The notes under the pieces are model-generated. The model saw only the letters and a program-made list of their open reading frames with translations. It was not told the DNA's origin and did not search any database. Positions 44,093 to 52,289 of a stretch of 56,632 nt of DNA are shown in pieces. The position numbers and the translations under genes were made by a program. Source of the stretch: JBDSZL01 sp039925145 (GTDB lineage Bacteria; Acidobacteriota; Vicinamibacteria; Vicinamibacterales; SCN-69-37); NCBI GenBank assembly GCA_039925145.1, contig JBDSZL010000034.1, positions 1 through 56,632 of the forward strand. Reading direction: 5' to 3'. Position 1 is the first letter of the stretch. Every line of letters starts with the position of its first letter.

Positions 44093-45040
44093 ATGTCGGG
44101 AGTGCGTACACTCGTCACCGGCGCGAATGGCTTCGCCGGCAGCCATCTACTCGATGTACTGGGTCACGGGCCGGAGTTGATCGCCTGGTACCGTCCGGGC
44201 ACGGCCCTGCCGCCCGGCACACGCATCCAGTGGCAGTCAGTGGAGTTGACCGACGCTGCCGCGGTGGCGCGAGCGTTGCGCGAGGCGGAGCCCGACCGGA
44301 TTTACCATCTTGCGGGCGCTCCCAGCGTCGAGAGCTCCTGGCGAAACGCCGTCCCACACCTGCAGACCAACGCCCTCGGGACCCACCACCTCCTCGAAGG
44401 TGTGCGACTGTCAGGCCGCGCCACCCGCGTGCTCGTCATCTCGTCCGCCCAGGTGTATCAGGCATCCGACGATCCGATCGGCGAGGACACGCCCCTCGTG
44501 CCGACCAGCCCGTACGGATTCACCAAGCTCGGGCAGGATCAGCTCGCGGCCCGAGCGCACAGAGACGACGGCATCGACGCGCTGGTCGCCAGGCCCTTCA
44601 ACCACATCGGTCCCCGACAGACACCTGAGTTTGCCGTGTCGAGCTTCGCGCGGCAGATCGCCAGAATCGAAGCCGGCCTGGCGCCACCCGAGCTGCGCGT
44701 GGGCAATCTGGAAGCTCGTCGCGACTTCACGGATGTCCGCGATGTCGCCGCCGCCTATGTGGCCCTGATGAATCGCGGCAGGTCGGGCGGTGTCTACAAC
44801 GTCTGCTCCGGACGCGCGTTCCGCATGCGCGATCTGCTCGAGTCACTCAGAAGCCTCGCCAGCGTGGAGGTGCACATCGAGACGGACCCCGCGAAGCTGC
44901 GCCCGAGCGATATGCCCGTCCTGCAGGGCGATGCCAGCCGACTGGCGCGCGACCTCGGCTGGGCGCCAGTCATTCCCATCGAGCAGACGCTCGAAGACAC
45001 ACTGGACTGGTGGCGCGAGGACGTGCGATCGACTGCTTGA
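44093..45040 (+). CDS. GDP-6-deoxy-D-mannose reductase (Rmd-like SDR)
   Basis: The 315-residue SDR has TLVTGANGFAGSHLLD at the start, ISSAQVYQASDDPI with the active-site serine, and the YGFTKLGQDQ (YxxxK) motif. The C-terminal RPSDMPVLQGDASRLARDLG and GWAPVIPIEQTLEDTLDWWR match Rmd, which makes GDP-D-rhamnose from GDP-4-keto-6-deoxymannose. A GDP-mannose dehydratase partner is not in the window, so the substrate remains uncertain; a related UDP-sugar epimerase/reductase is the alternative. Confidence 0.82.
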   Translation: MSGVRTLVTGANGFAGSHLLDVLGHGPELIAWYRPGTALPPGTRIQWQSVELTDAAAVARALREAEPDRIYHLAGAPSVESSWRNAVPHLQTNALGTHHLLEGVRLSGRATRVLVISSAQVYQASDDPIGEDTPLVPTSPYGFTKLGQDQLAARAHRDDGIDALVARPFNHIGPRQTPEFAVSSFARQIARIEAGLAPPELRVGNLEARRDFTDVRDVAAAYVALMNRGRSGGVYNVCSGRAFRMRDLLESLRSLASVEVHIETDPAKLRPSDMPVLQGDASRLARDLGWAPVIPIEQTLEDTLDWWREDVRSTA

Positions 45041-45049
45041 TACCCAGGG

Positions 45050-45080
45050 TCGTTTCGTGAGAGAACAAAAGACGAAACGA
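45050..45080. promoter_or_regulatory. 9-bp inverted repeat immediately before the radical SAM gene
   Basis: TCGTTTCGT (45050-45058) and ACGAAACGA (45072-45080) are perfect inverted repeats around 13 bases (GAGAGAACAAAAG). The right arm ends two bases before the TTG start. It may be an operator or an RNA hairpin that controls the start codon. Confidence 0.5.
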
Positions 45081-45082
45081 CA

Positions 45083-46111
45083 TTGAAATCCAGCCAACTT
45101 CAACTCTTTCCAGAGCTCGAGTCGCCCCCAACTCTACGCGACGTCGCGGACCTCGTCAGGCTCGCGGGCATCGAGGGCCTGCCCGAGGCGATTCGACGAG
45201 CCGATGACGCGCGGTATCAGGAGGTCTTCGCGCGCAGTGCGCTGACGAAGACCTCCGGGATGCCCTTTCCGTGGGCGCTCAACCCGTACCGCGGCTGCAC
45301 CCACGCCTGTGAGTACTGTTACGCCCGCAAGTACCAGCGCCACCTCGAACTTGGCGTTGGCGGCGAGTTCTCGTCTCTCATTCTGGTCAAGACGAATCTG
45401 CCCGATGTGCTGACACGGGAGCTTCGAAAGCCCCGCTGGGCGCGCGAGCAGGTCGCCGTCGGCACTGCAACCGATCCCTATCAGCCCATCGAAGGTCACT
45501 ACCAGATCACCAGGCGATGCCTCGAGGCACTGGTGGCGCACGAGACCCCCTTCTCGATCGTCACCAAGGGACCGATGATCGTGCGCGATCGTGATGTGCT
45601 GGTAGAGGCCAGCCGCCGCGCCGGATGCGAGGTGTTGATGAGCGTGGCGAGCGTCGACGATGAGGCGTGGAGTCGGCTGGAGCCGGGCACGGCTCATCCA
45701 CGACAGCGCCTCAAAGCGCTACGCACGCTGGCCGATGCCGGTGTGACGACGGGCGTCCTCATGATGCCGCTCATGCCAGGCATCACGACGTCACAGGCGA
45801 GCATCGAAGCGACGCTGAAGACGATTGCCAGTTACGGCATTCGAGTGGCGGGCGCCGCAGTGGGCCGACTGGATCCTGGAGTTCGAGAATACTTCTTCAG
45901 CTTCATCGCTCGTGCGTACCCCGAACTGGCCGCGGGGTACCGACGGCTTTATGCCGGCACACACGCCAGGGGAGATTACGTGCGCGAGGTGAAGGCGGCG
46001 GTTACAGCGGCGCGCCGAGCCTGTGCCCCAGCAGTGCCTGGATGCGAGCCTCCGTCGGCGGATGCGTCGAGAAGAGACCCGCCAGACCTCGCGCCGAAAA
46101 AGGCTTCATGA
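45083..46111 (+). CDS. Radical SAM protein, SplB-like / Rv2578c family
   Basis: The 342-residue protein has the radical SAM cluster motif CTHACEYC (Cys72, Cys76, Cys79) in the context NPYRGCTHACEYCYARKY, which is characteristic of the Rv2578c/spore photoproduct lyase-like family. GTATDPYQPIEGHYQITRRC and SVASVDDEAWSRLEPGTAHP are further conserved blocks. The substrate of this family is not known to me. The start is TTG at 45083, directly after an inverted repeat. The last 110 bp overlap htpX on the opposite strand, including a low-complexity, Pro/Ala-rich tail. Confidence 0.85.
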   Translation: MKSSQLQLFPELESPPTLRDVADLVRLAGIEGLPEAIRRADDARYQEVFARSALTKTSGMPFPWALNPYRGCTHACEYCYARKYQRHLELGVGGEFSSLILVKTNLPDVLTRELRKPRWAREQVAVGTATDPYQPIEGHYQITRRCLEALVAHETPFSIVTKGPMIVRDRDVLVEASRRAGCEVLMSVASVDDEAWSRLEPGTAHPRQRLKALRTLADAGVTTGVLMMPLMPGITTSQASIEATLKTIASYGIRVAGAAVGRLDPGVREYFFSFIARAYPELAAGYRRLYAGTHARGDYVREVKAAVTAARRACAPAVPGCEPPSADASRRDPPDLAPKKAS

Positions 46112-46856
46112 TGAACATGTGCGCCGTGGCGGGATTTGCGTCCATCGGGGTCCGCTCCGAGCCGACCTCGATGCGCCGCAGCGCCTGCGCGAGTCCGTCT
46201 GGTGATCCCGCAATCTCGGCGCCGCCTCGGTCGGCAGCAAACTCCCGCTGACGCGAGATCGCGGCCTGGATGAGCATCGCCGCAAAGGGCGCGAGCAGGG
46301 CCGTGGCGAGCAGAGCGAGCGGGTTGGCGCCGTCGCGATCGTTACGGCTGCCGGCACCGCCGAAGATCGCGGCAAATCGGGCCATGTTGGCCATCATCAT
46401 GATGGCCGCGGCAATCGTGGCGGCGACGGTGCTGATCAAAATGTCGCGATGCAGCACGTGCGTCAACTCATGGGCGATCACGCCATCGAGCTCAGACTGG
46501 GACAGCAGACGAAGAATGCCTTCGGTGGCCGCGACAGCCGCATGCTTCGGATCGCGTCCTGTCGCAAACGCGTTGGGCGACATGTCGGGGATGATGTAGA
46601 CCTTGGGCATCGGCAGGCCGGCCCGCTGCGCCAATCGGGCCGTGGTCTGGTACAGCTGGTGGTCGGGGCCCACCTCGGTGGCGCGGTACATCCGCAGCAC
46701 GATCTTGTCTGAAAACCAGTAGCTGCCGGCGTTCATCAGCAGCGCGAACACGAAGGCGAACACCATGCCTGTCTGGCCGCCGAGAGCGCCACCAATCACC
46801 ATGAAGAGCGCGCTCAATCCCGCGAGCAGCGCCGCCGTTTTTAGTCCGCTCGACAT
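46002..46856 (-). CDS. htpX: Membrane zinc metalloprotease HtpX
   Basis: The 284-residue inner-membrane protease degrades misfolded membrane proteins. It has the zinc site VIAHELTHVLHRD (HExxH) and the second zinc glutamate in FAADRGGAE, with membrane helices at 5-25, 30-45, 140-165 and 180-200. The ATG at 46856 is chosen because GAGAGGG lies eight bases before it; a GTG at 46865 is in frame. The C-terminus overlaps the convergent radical SAM gene by 110 bp. Confidence 0.92.
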   Translation of the reverse strand: MSSGLKTAALLAGLSALFMVIGGALGGQTGMVFAFVFALLMNAGSYWFSDKIVLRMYRATEVGPDHQLYQTTARLAQRAGLPMPKVYIIPDMSPNAFATGRDPKHAAVAATEGILRLLSQSELDGVIAHELTHVLHRDILISTVAATIAAAIMMMANMARFAAIFGGAGSRNDRDGANPLALLATALLAPFAAMLIQAAISRQREFAADRGGAEIAGSPDGLAQALRRIEVGSERTPMDANPATAHMFIMKPFSARGLAGLFSTHPPTEARIQALLGHRLGAPL

Positions 46857-46898
46857 TGTCTTCACCCTCTCATCCGGGCGTGAGCCCGGTGCTGTTCA

Positions 46899-46904
46899 AT
46901 TATC
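46899..46904 (-). promoter_or_regulatory. Extended -10 of htpX
   Basis: On the minus strand TGTGATAAT is an extended -10 with GATAAT, about 42 bp before the ATG. A CCGGGC/GCCCGG hairpin lies in the predicted leader. Confidence 0.45.
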
Positions 46905-46987
46905 ACATGTCCGTCGATGGCGGCTTGCCGCCCCGTGCGTCGCGTCCGGCGTTCCGGGGGCAGACCGGTGCATCCATTCGCCAGTCC

Positions 46988-46993
46988 TATAAT
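46988..46993 (+). promoter_or_regulatory. -10 box for a leaderless secreted protein
   Basis: TATAAT is followed by exactly six bases (GACGGA) and the GTG start at 47000. Confidence 0.6.
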
Positions 46994-46999
46994 GACGGA

Positions 47000-47614
47000 G
47001 TGACTCAGATGCGCTATCGGACCGTCGCGACGGCTGTCATCGTGTGTGCCGTCACATCAGCGGCTTTCGGGCAGTCTCCACCAGTACCGGTCCCTCGGCC
47101 GTTCCCAGGCTCGTTCACGCCCGCTCCGCAGCGGCCCGCTCCCGGAGCATCAACACCGGCGGCTCCGGCCGCACCGGCGACGCCTGCGCCGAGCAGTCCG
47201 GCACCGTCGACTTCAGCACCGTCGACTTCTGCACCGCCGCGCGGTGGCCAGTTGCCGGCTCAGCCGATCGGTGTCGCGATGTTTCCTTCGGCCGAGTTTC
47301 TGGACGTCTACGATGCGGGCAATGGCCAGCACTACTACCTCTACGGCACGAACGCGCCGTTTGCCGACATCGTGCAGTATTACCGGACGCTCTTGAAGAC
47401 GGGCGGCCGCGAGATCTATAAGGTGCCGGCCATGCAGCAGTTCGATCTCGGACGTTTTCAGGAGGACACGATGGCGTATCCCCCCAGCGTCGTGGTGAAG
47501 GACTACACCTGGAATAACTCTCCCGGCTATCTGGCCATCGTCGGGACAACTGAGAAAAGGTACCGGACCATCATTCAGGTGGTTCCGCCACCCGCAGCGC
47601 CGGCCGGACGCTAG
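47000..47614 (+). CDS. Secreted protein of unknown function with Pro/Ala-rich linker
   Basis: The 204-residue protein starts with a signal peptide (cleavage after SAAFG, about residue 24), continues with a Pro/Ala/Ser-rich linker of about 60 residues (repeats such as STSAPSTSAP), and ends in a compact domain of about 110 residues that is rich in aromatic residues (GQHYYLYGTNAPFADIVQYY). I do not recognise the domain. The layout suggests a periplasmic or surface protein with a flexible stalk. The GTG at 47000 follows TATAAT by six bases; an ATG three codons later is the alternative. It is divergent from htpX and convergent with thiC. Confidence 0.75.
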   Translation: MTQMRYRTVATAVIVCAVTSAAFGQSPPVPVPRPFPGSFTPAPQRPAPGASTPAAPAAPATPAPSSPAPSTSAPSTSAPPRGGQLPAQPIGVAMFPSAEFLDVYDAGNGQHYYLYGTNAPFADIVQYYRTLLKTGGREIYKVPAMQQFDLGRFQEDTMAYPPSVVVKDYTWNNSPGYLAIVGTTEKRYRTIIQVVPPPAAPAGR

Positions 47615-47665
47615 ACCGGCTCGCGGCCACGATGGCGCGCGGCTCGCGCACGGCACGCACGTCCC

Positions 47666-49342
47666 TCAATCGGAGGGCGACTTGTCGCTGCGGAACTCGC
47701 TCGCTTTTTCCGACAGGCCCACTTCCACCGCCTGCTCCACCGATAATCCCTGAGCCTCGGCAAAATCACGAATCTGCTGCGTGATCTCCATGCTGCAGAA
47801 CTTGGGCCCGCACATGGAGCAGAAATGCGCGAGCTTGGCGCCGTGGGCCGGCAGCGTCTCGTCGTGGTAGGCACGTGCGGTGACGGGGTCGAGCGCGAGA
47901 TTGAACTGATCTTCCCATCGAAACTCGAAGCGTGCCTTGGACAGGGTGTCGTCCCAGACCTGCGCGCGGGGGTGCCCTTTGGCAAGATCGGCCGCGTGTG
48001 CGGCGATCTTGTACGCGATGACGCCAGCTTTGACGTCTTCACGATTCGGTAGACCGAGGTGTTCTTTCGGTGTGACGTAACAGAGCATGGCCGTGCCGTA
48101 CCAGCCAATCATCGCAGCTCCGATCGCCGAGGTGATGTGGTCGTAACCCGGCGCGATGTCGGTGGTGAGAGGACCCAGCGTGTAGAACGGCGCCTCCTGG
48201 CACCATTCGAGCTGCTTCTCCATGTTTTCCCGAATCATGTGCATCGGCACATGCCCCGGTCCCTCGTTCATCACCTGAACGTCGTACTCCCAGGCAATCT
48301 TCGTCAGCTCACCCTGCGTGAACAACTCGGCCAGCTGCGGCTCGTCGTTGGCGTCGGCTATCGATCCGGGACGCAGTCCGTCGCCGAGCGAAAAGGCGAC
48401 ATCGTACGCGCGCATGATCTCGCAAATCTCGCGGAAGTGGGTGTAGGTGAAGTTCTCCTGGTGGTGCGCGAGGCACCACTTCGCCATGATCGAGCCCCCA
48501 CGGGAGACAATGCCGGTGAGCCTCCGCGCCGTCATTGGCACGTAGCGAAGGAGCACGCCGGCGTGCACCGTGAAGTAGTCGACGCCCTGTTCGGCCTGTT
48601 CGACGAGCGTATCGCGGTAGATCTCCCAGGTGAGGTCTTCCGGGCGGCCGCCGACCTTTTCGAGAGCCTGGTAGATCGGCACCGTGCCGATTGGGACGGA
48701 GGCGTTGCGCAGAATCCACTCGCGCGTCTCGTGAATGTCGCGGCCTGTCGACAGATCCATCACCGTGTCGGCGCCCCACAGGGTGGCCCACCGCAGCTTG
48801 TCGACCTCTTCAGCGACGGAGGATCCGACCGCGGAGTTGCCGATGTTCGCGTTGATCTTCACGAGGAAATTACGGCCGATGATCATCGGCTCGAGTTCCG
48901 GATGGTTGACGTTGGCCGGGATGATGGCGCGACCGCGCGCCACTTCGGACCGGACGAACTCGGCTGGCAGCCCTTCGCGCAGGGCGATGAATTCCATCTC
49001 GGGCGTAACCTCGCCGCGCCGCGCGTAATGCAGCTGGGTGACCGCTTGCCCGGGGCGCGCACGCAGCACTTCGCCGCGGGGCGCTGAGCCGGCGACCTCC
49101 ACGTCGCTGCGCTCGCGAATCCAGGCGGCTCGAAGCGCTGGCAGTCCCACGTGAATGTCGCAGCCGCGCGGGCCGCTGGTGTCGTACACCCGCAGGGGCG
49201 CCTCGCCGCCAGACAAGCCAATCTCTCGCATCGGAACGCGCACGCCGCGCGGCCCCTCCGCGTAGACTTTGCGCGAGCCTGGAAAAGCGGTATCGAAGTC
49301 AGCGTCGGTCAAAGGCTGGTAGGGCATGGGCTGAGCGTCCAT
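47666..49342 (-). CDS. thiC: Phosphomethylpyrimidine synthase (ThiC)
   Basis: The 558-residue radical SAM enzyme rearranges aminoimidazole ribotide into HMP-P, the pyrimidine of thiamine. It has the C-terminal cluster motif FCSMCGPKFCSMEI, as well as NIGNSAVGSSVAEEVDKLRW and MNEGPGHVPMHMIRENMEKQ, all diagnostic. The ATG at 49342 is chosen over a TTG at 49369. It begins 44 bp after rlmI on the same strand. No TPP riboswitch precedes it, which is unusual for thiC. Confidence 0.95.
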   Translation of the reverse strand: MDAQPMPYQPLTDADFDTAFPGSRKVYAEGPRGVRVPMREIGLSGGEAPLRVYDTSGPRGCDIHVGLPALRAAWIRERSDVEVAGSAPRGEVLRARPGQAVTQLHYARRGEVTPEMEFIALREGLPAEFVRSEVARGRAIIPANVNHPELEPMIIGRNFLVKINANIGNSAVGSSVAEEVDKLRWATLWGADTVMDLSTGRDIHETREWILRNASVPIGTVPIYQALEKVGGRPEDLTWEIYRDTLVEQAEQGVDYFTVHAGVLLRYVPMTARRLTGIVSRGGSIMAKWCLAHHQENFTYTHFREICEIMRAYDVAFSLGDGLRPGSIADANDEPQLAELFTQGELTKIAWEYDVQVMNEGPGHVPMHMIRENMEKQLEWCQEAPFYTLGPLTTDIAPGYDHITSAIGAAMIGWYGTAMLCYVTPKEHLGLPNREDVKAGVIAYKIAAHAADLAKGHPRAQVWDDTLSKARFEFRWEDQFNLALDPVTARAYHDETLPAHGAKLAHFCSMCGPKFCSMEITQQIRDFAEAQGLSVEQAVEVGLSEKASEFRSDKSPSD

Positions 49343-49385
49343 GTTCAAGGTTCCTGGACCAAAGTGCAAGTCGGCGAGGCGGCAA

Positions 49386-50564
49386 TCATGCCAGTTTCCG
49401 CACGATCAGGCACTTCAGATAATACGTCTCGGGCACGCCCAGCAGCACCGGGTGATCGCGTGCCTGCATGCGCTTCTCGACCAGCGCGATCGTGGCGTGC
49501 GCATCGATCGCCGCCTGCTGGACCGTGTGCAGGAAGACCGCCTCGTCGAGGTTGTAGGAGCAACTGCAGGTGATGAGGTGGCCGCCGGGTGAGAGGATGC
49601 GTAACGCGCGCAGGTTGATTTCCTTGTAACCGGCGATAGCCCGCTCGATCGCGTCGCGGTTCTTGGCAAACGCCGGCGGGTCCAGCACGATCGTGTCGAA
49701 CGACGCACCGGCGATCTCGAGCTCACGCAACTCGTCGAACACGTTCGCAACCCGTACCTCGACGTTCGTCACACCATTGGCAGCCGCGTTGGCCCGGGTT
49801 GACGCGACCGCGCTCTCGGACGCATCGAGTGCCAGCACGGACCTCGCGCGGGCCGCCATCTGCAGCGCGAAACCGCCGTTGTACGTGAAGGCGTCGAGGG
49901 TGGCGCCGTGGGTGTAACGCGCCGCCGCCGCGTGATTCTCGCGCTGGTCGAGGAACAGCCCAGTCTTCTGGCCGTGCCGCAGATCCGCGGCGTATCGCAC
50001 GACGCCTTCGCGCACCATGACGCGATCCGGAACGTCGCCGTAGAGCACTTCCACCTGCTCGGGCAGCCCTTCGAGCCGTCGAACCTTCGGATCGTTGCGC
50101 GCCAGAATGCCCTGCGGCTCGAACTGTTCGATCAGCAGTTCGCAGAGGAGCGCGAGGCGCCGATCGGAGGCCTCGGAGAGCGTCTGCACCACGAACCAGC
50201 TGCCGGTATCGTCCGCATACCGGTCGACGACCGTCGCCGGAAGCCGATCGGCTTCGCCGTTGAGCAGACGGTACGCCGTGGCATCGATATCGAGCGACCG
50301 GCGATACGCTGCCGCCTCGGCTAACCGGCTGCCGATCAATGTGCGCTCGTCCGGAACGCGTCTGGCCGTCGAGACGAACCGCAATGTGATTTGCGAGACG
50401 CTGCTGAAGAAGGCCCAGCCCACGTGGCGATCCCTGTCGTTCGACACGCAGACGAGATCGCCGGGCTCGGCTGCGACGCTGATGACATCGGAGCGGTACA
50501 CCCACGGATGGCCGGTACGAACGCGATCCGCGCCGCGGCGCGAGACGACGGCAGTGGGTCCCAT
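49386..50564 (-). CDS. rlmI: 23S rRNA m5C methyltransferase (RlmI-like)
   Basis: The 392-residue protein has an N-terminal PUA domain (RVRTGHPWVYRSDVISV) and a Rossmann methyltransferase domain with VLDAFTYNGG-like TLDAFTYNGGFALQMA, VLALDASESAV, TIVLDPPAFAKNRDA and CSCSYNLDEAVF. RlmI methylates C1962 of 23S rRNA in E. coli. The ATG at 50564 follows TACTAT by six bases, so the mRNA, which also carries thiC, is probably leaderless. Confidence 0.9.
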   Translation of the reverse strand: MGPTAVVSRRGADRVRTGHPWVYRSDVISVAAEPGDLVCVSNDRDRHVGWAFFSSVSQITLRFVSTARRVPDERTLIGSRLAEAAAYRRSLDIDATAYRLLNGEADRLPATVVDRYADDTGSWFVVQTLSEASDRRLALLCELLIEQFEPQGILARNDPKVRRLEGLPEQVEVLYGDVPDRVMVREGVVRYAADLRHGQKTGLFLDQRENHAAAARYTHGATLDAFTYNGGFALQMAARARSVLALDASESAVASTRANAAANGVTNVEVRVANVFDELRELEIAGASFDTIVLDPPAFAKNRDAIERAIAGYKEINLRALRILSPGGHLITCSCSYNLDEAVFLHTVQQAAIDAHATIALVEKRMQARDHPVLLGVPETYYLKCLIVRKLA

Positions 50565-50570
50565 GCGGCT

Positions 50571-50592
50571 ATAGTACGTTTTCAGCTATCAT
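50571..50592. promoter_or_regulatory. Divergent -10 boxes of rlmI and rpiB
   Basis: TACTAT on the minus strand (50571-50576) lies six bases before the rlmI ATG. TATCAT on the plus strand (50587-50592) lies six bases before the rpiB ATG at 50599. The two starts are 34 bp apart and each is predicted leaderless. Confidence 0.6.
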
Positions 50593-50598
50593 TCCCGC

Positions 50599-51045
50599 AT
50601 GCGCATCGCGCTTGGCGCCGACCACGCTGGCGTCTCGCTGAAGGATCAGCTCAAACGGCAACTCGAAGAGCGCGGCGCATCGTGGCAGGACTTCGGCACC
50701 ACGTCGGCCGACGCCGTGGACTACCCCGATTTCGCCGGACGCGTCGCAGGAGCTGTCGCGGCAGGCACGTTCGATCGCGGCATCCTGGTCTGCGGATCGG
50801 GCATCGGGATGGCGATCGCGGCCAACAAGGTGCCGGGCATACGGGCCGCGGCCGTGGGCGACGAGGCGGCCGCCGACCTGAGCCGCTCCCATAACGACAT
50901 CAACGTACTGGCGCTCGGCGCCAGGGCCACGGCGCCCGAGTTGGCCGCCCGGCTCGTCAGCATTTTTCTGGACACTCCCTTCTCGGGCGGCCGGCACCAG
51001 CGCCGCCTCGACAAAGTTGCAGCCTTGGATCAGGCACTCCGATGA
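50599..51045 (+). CDS. rpiB: Ribose-5-phosphate isomerase B
   Basis: The 148-residue enzyme interconverts ribose-5-phosphate and ribulose-5-phosphate. Motifs are LGADHAGVSLKDQL, YPDFAGRVAGAVAAG, and the active-site cysteine region GILVCGSGIGMAIAANKVPG. It overlaps glyA by four bases (ATGA). An allose- or galactose-6-phosphate isomerase is the alternative, but the glyA context is the common one for RpiB. Confidence 0.94.
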   Translation: MRIALGADHAGVSLKDQLKRQLEERGASWQDFGTTSADAVDYPDFAGRVAGAVAAGTFDRGILVCGSGIGMAIAANKVPGIRAAAVGDEAAADLSRSHNDINVLALGARATAPELAARLVSIFLDTPFSGGRHQRRLDKVAALDQALR

Positions 51046-52289
51046 CACAGCTCGCAGAGGTCGACCCCGATATTGCACGCGCCATTCAGCAGGAGCTCCA
51101 GCGGCAGGAGGAGGGCCTGGAGCTGATTGCGTCCGAGAACTTCGTGAGTCCAGCCGTGCTCGAGGCCGCCGGCAGCGTGCTCACGAACAAATATGCCGAG
51201 GGCTATCCCGGCAAGCGCTACTACGGGGGCTGCGAGTTCGTCGACGTCGCTGAGTCGCTCGCGATCGACCGCGCGCGTCAGCTGTTTGGAGCCGACCACG
51301 TCAACGTCCAGCCTCATTCGGGCGCGCAGGCCAACATGGCCGTCTACCTCGCCGCGCTCAAACCTGGCGACACGATTCTCGGCATGAACCTCGCCCACGG
51401 CGGTCACCTCACGCACGGCCATCCGCTGAACTTCTCGGGCAAGTTCTTCAACATCGTGCCGTACGGCGTGCGGCAAGACGATGAACGGCTCGACTATGAC
51501 GAATTGGAGCGGCTCGCGCGCGAGCACAAGCCGCGTATGGTCGTCGTCGGCGCGAGTGCCTACTCGCGGCAGATCGACTTCCCCCGTATCCGGGCCGTCG
51601 CCAATGAAGTGGGTGCGCTCGTGATGACCGACATGGCGCACATCGCGGGGCTCGTCGCGGCTGGGGAGCATCCGAGCCCGGTGCCGCACTCCGATTTCGT
51701 GACGACCACGACCCACAAGACACTGCGCGGCCCTCGCGGCGGCATGGTGATGTGTCGCGCCGAGTTCGCGAAAGATCTGGACCGCGCTGTGTTCCCTGGT
51801 ATGCAGGGCGGGCCGTTGATGCACATCATCGCCGCCAAGGCGGTGTGCTTCAAAGAGGCGCTGACACCGGAGTTCCGGACGTATCAGCAACAGATTGTCA
51901 AGAACGCCCGTCGGCTCGCCACATGCCTCACCGAGGCCGGATACCGTCTCGTGAGCGGCGGCACCGACAACCATTTGATCCTCGTCGACGTGTTCTCCGG
52001 GGGCAGCACGGGGAAGGTTGCCGAGGCCACGCTCGGCCGGGCGGGCATCACGGTGAACAAGAACGCCATCCCGTTCGACAAGAATCCGCCCATGGTCGCC
52101 AGCGGCATCCGTGTGGGCACCCCCGCCGTCACGACACGGGGGATGGGCGAAGCCCAGATGGACACGATCGCCGCGCTGATGACCCGCGTACTCCGCGCGC
52201 CCGAGGATCAAAGCGTGCAGCAGGCGGTCCGCCACGACGTCGAAGCTCTGTGCCGCCAGTTCCCGCTGTACCCGACACTGGCGCACTAG
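51042..52289 (+). CDS. glyA: Serine hydroxymethyltransferase
   Basis: The 415-residue PLP enzyme converts serine and tetrahydrofolate to glycine and methylene-THF. It has LELIASENFVSPAVLEAAGS at the start, YGGCEFVDVAESLAIDRA, and the PLP lysine in TTTTHKTLRGPRGGM. The start overlaps rpiB; the dinG start lies inside its 3' end, so all three are translationally coupled. Confidence 0.96.
   Translation: MTQLAEVDPDIARAIQQELQRQEEGLELIASENFVSPAVLEAAGSVLTNKYAEGYPGKRYYGGCEFVDVAESLAIDRARQLFGADHVNVQPHSGAQANMAVYLAALKPGDTILGMNLAHGGHLTHGHPLNFSGKFFNIVPYGVRQDDERLDYDELERLAREHKPRMVVVGASAYSRQIDFPRIRAVANEVGALVMTDMAHIAGLVAAGEHPSPVPHSDFVTTTTHKTLRGPRGGMVMCRAEFAKDLDRAVFPGMQGGPLMHIIAAKAVCFKEALTPEFRTYQQQIVKNARRLATCLTEAGYRLVSGGTDNHLILVDVFSGGSTGKVAEATLGRAGITVNKNAIPFDKNPPMVASGIRVGTPAVTTRGMGEAQMDTIAALMTRVLRAPEDQSVQQAVRHDVEALCRQFPLYPTLAH

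Noticed and set aside
45050..45080. SOS (LexA) box before the SplB-like gene
   Set aside because: The arms TCGTTTCGT/ACGAAACGA do not match the known LexA consensus types (CTGT-N8-ACAG, CGAAC-N4-GTTCG or GTTC-N7-GTTC), so no regulator is named.
51752..52249. N-terminal extension of the DinG frame by 166 codons
   Set aside because: The extension lies within glyA in another frame and shows the Arg/His-rich composition of a shadow. The helicase homology begins after 52250.
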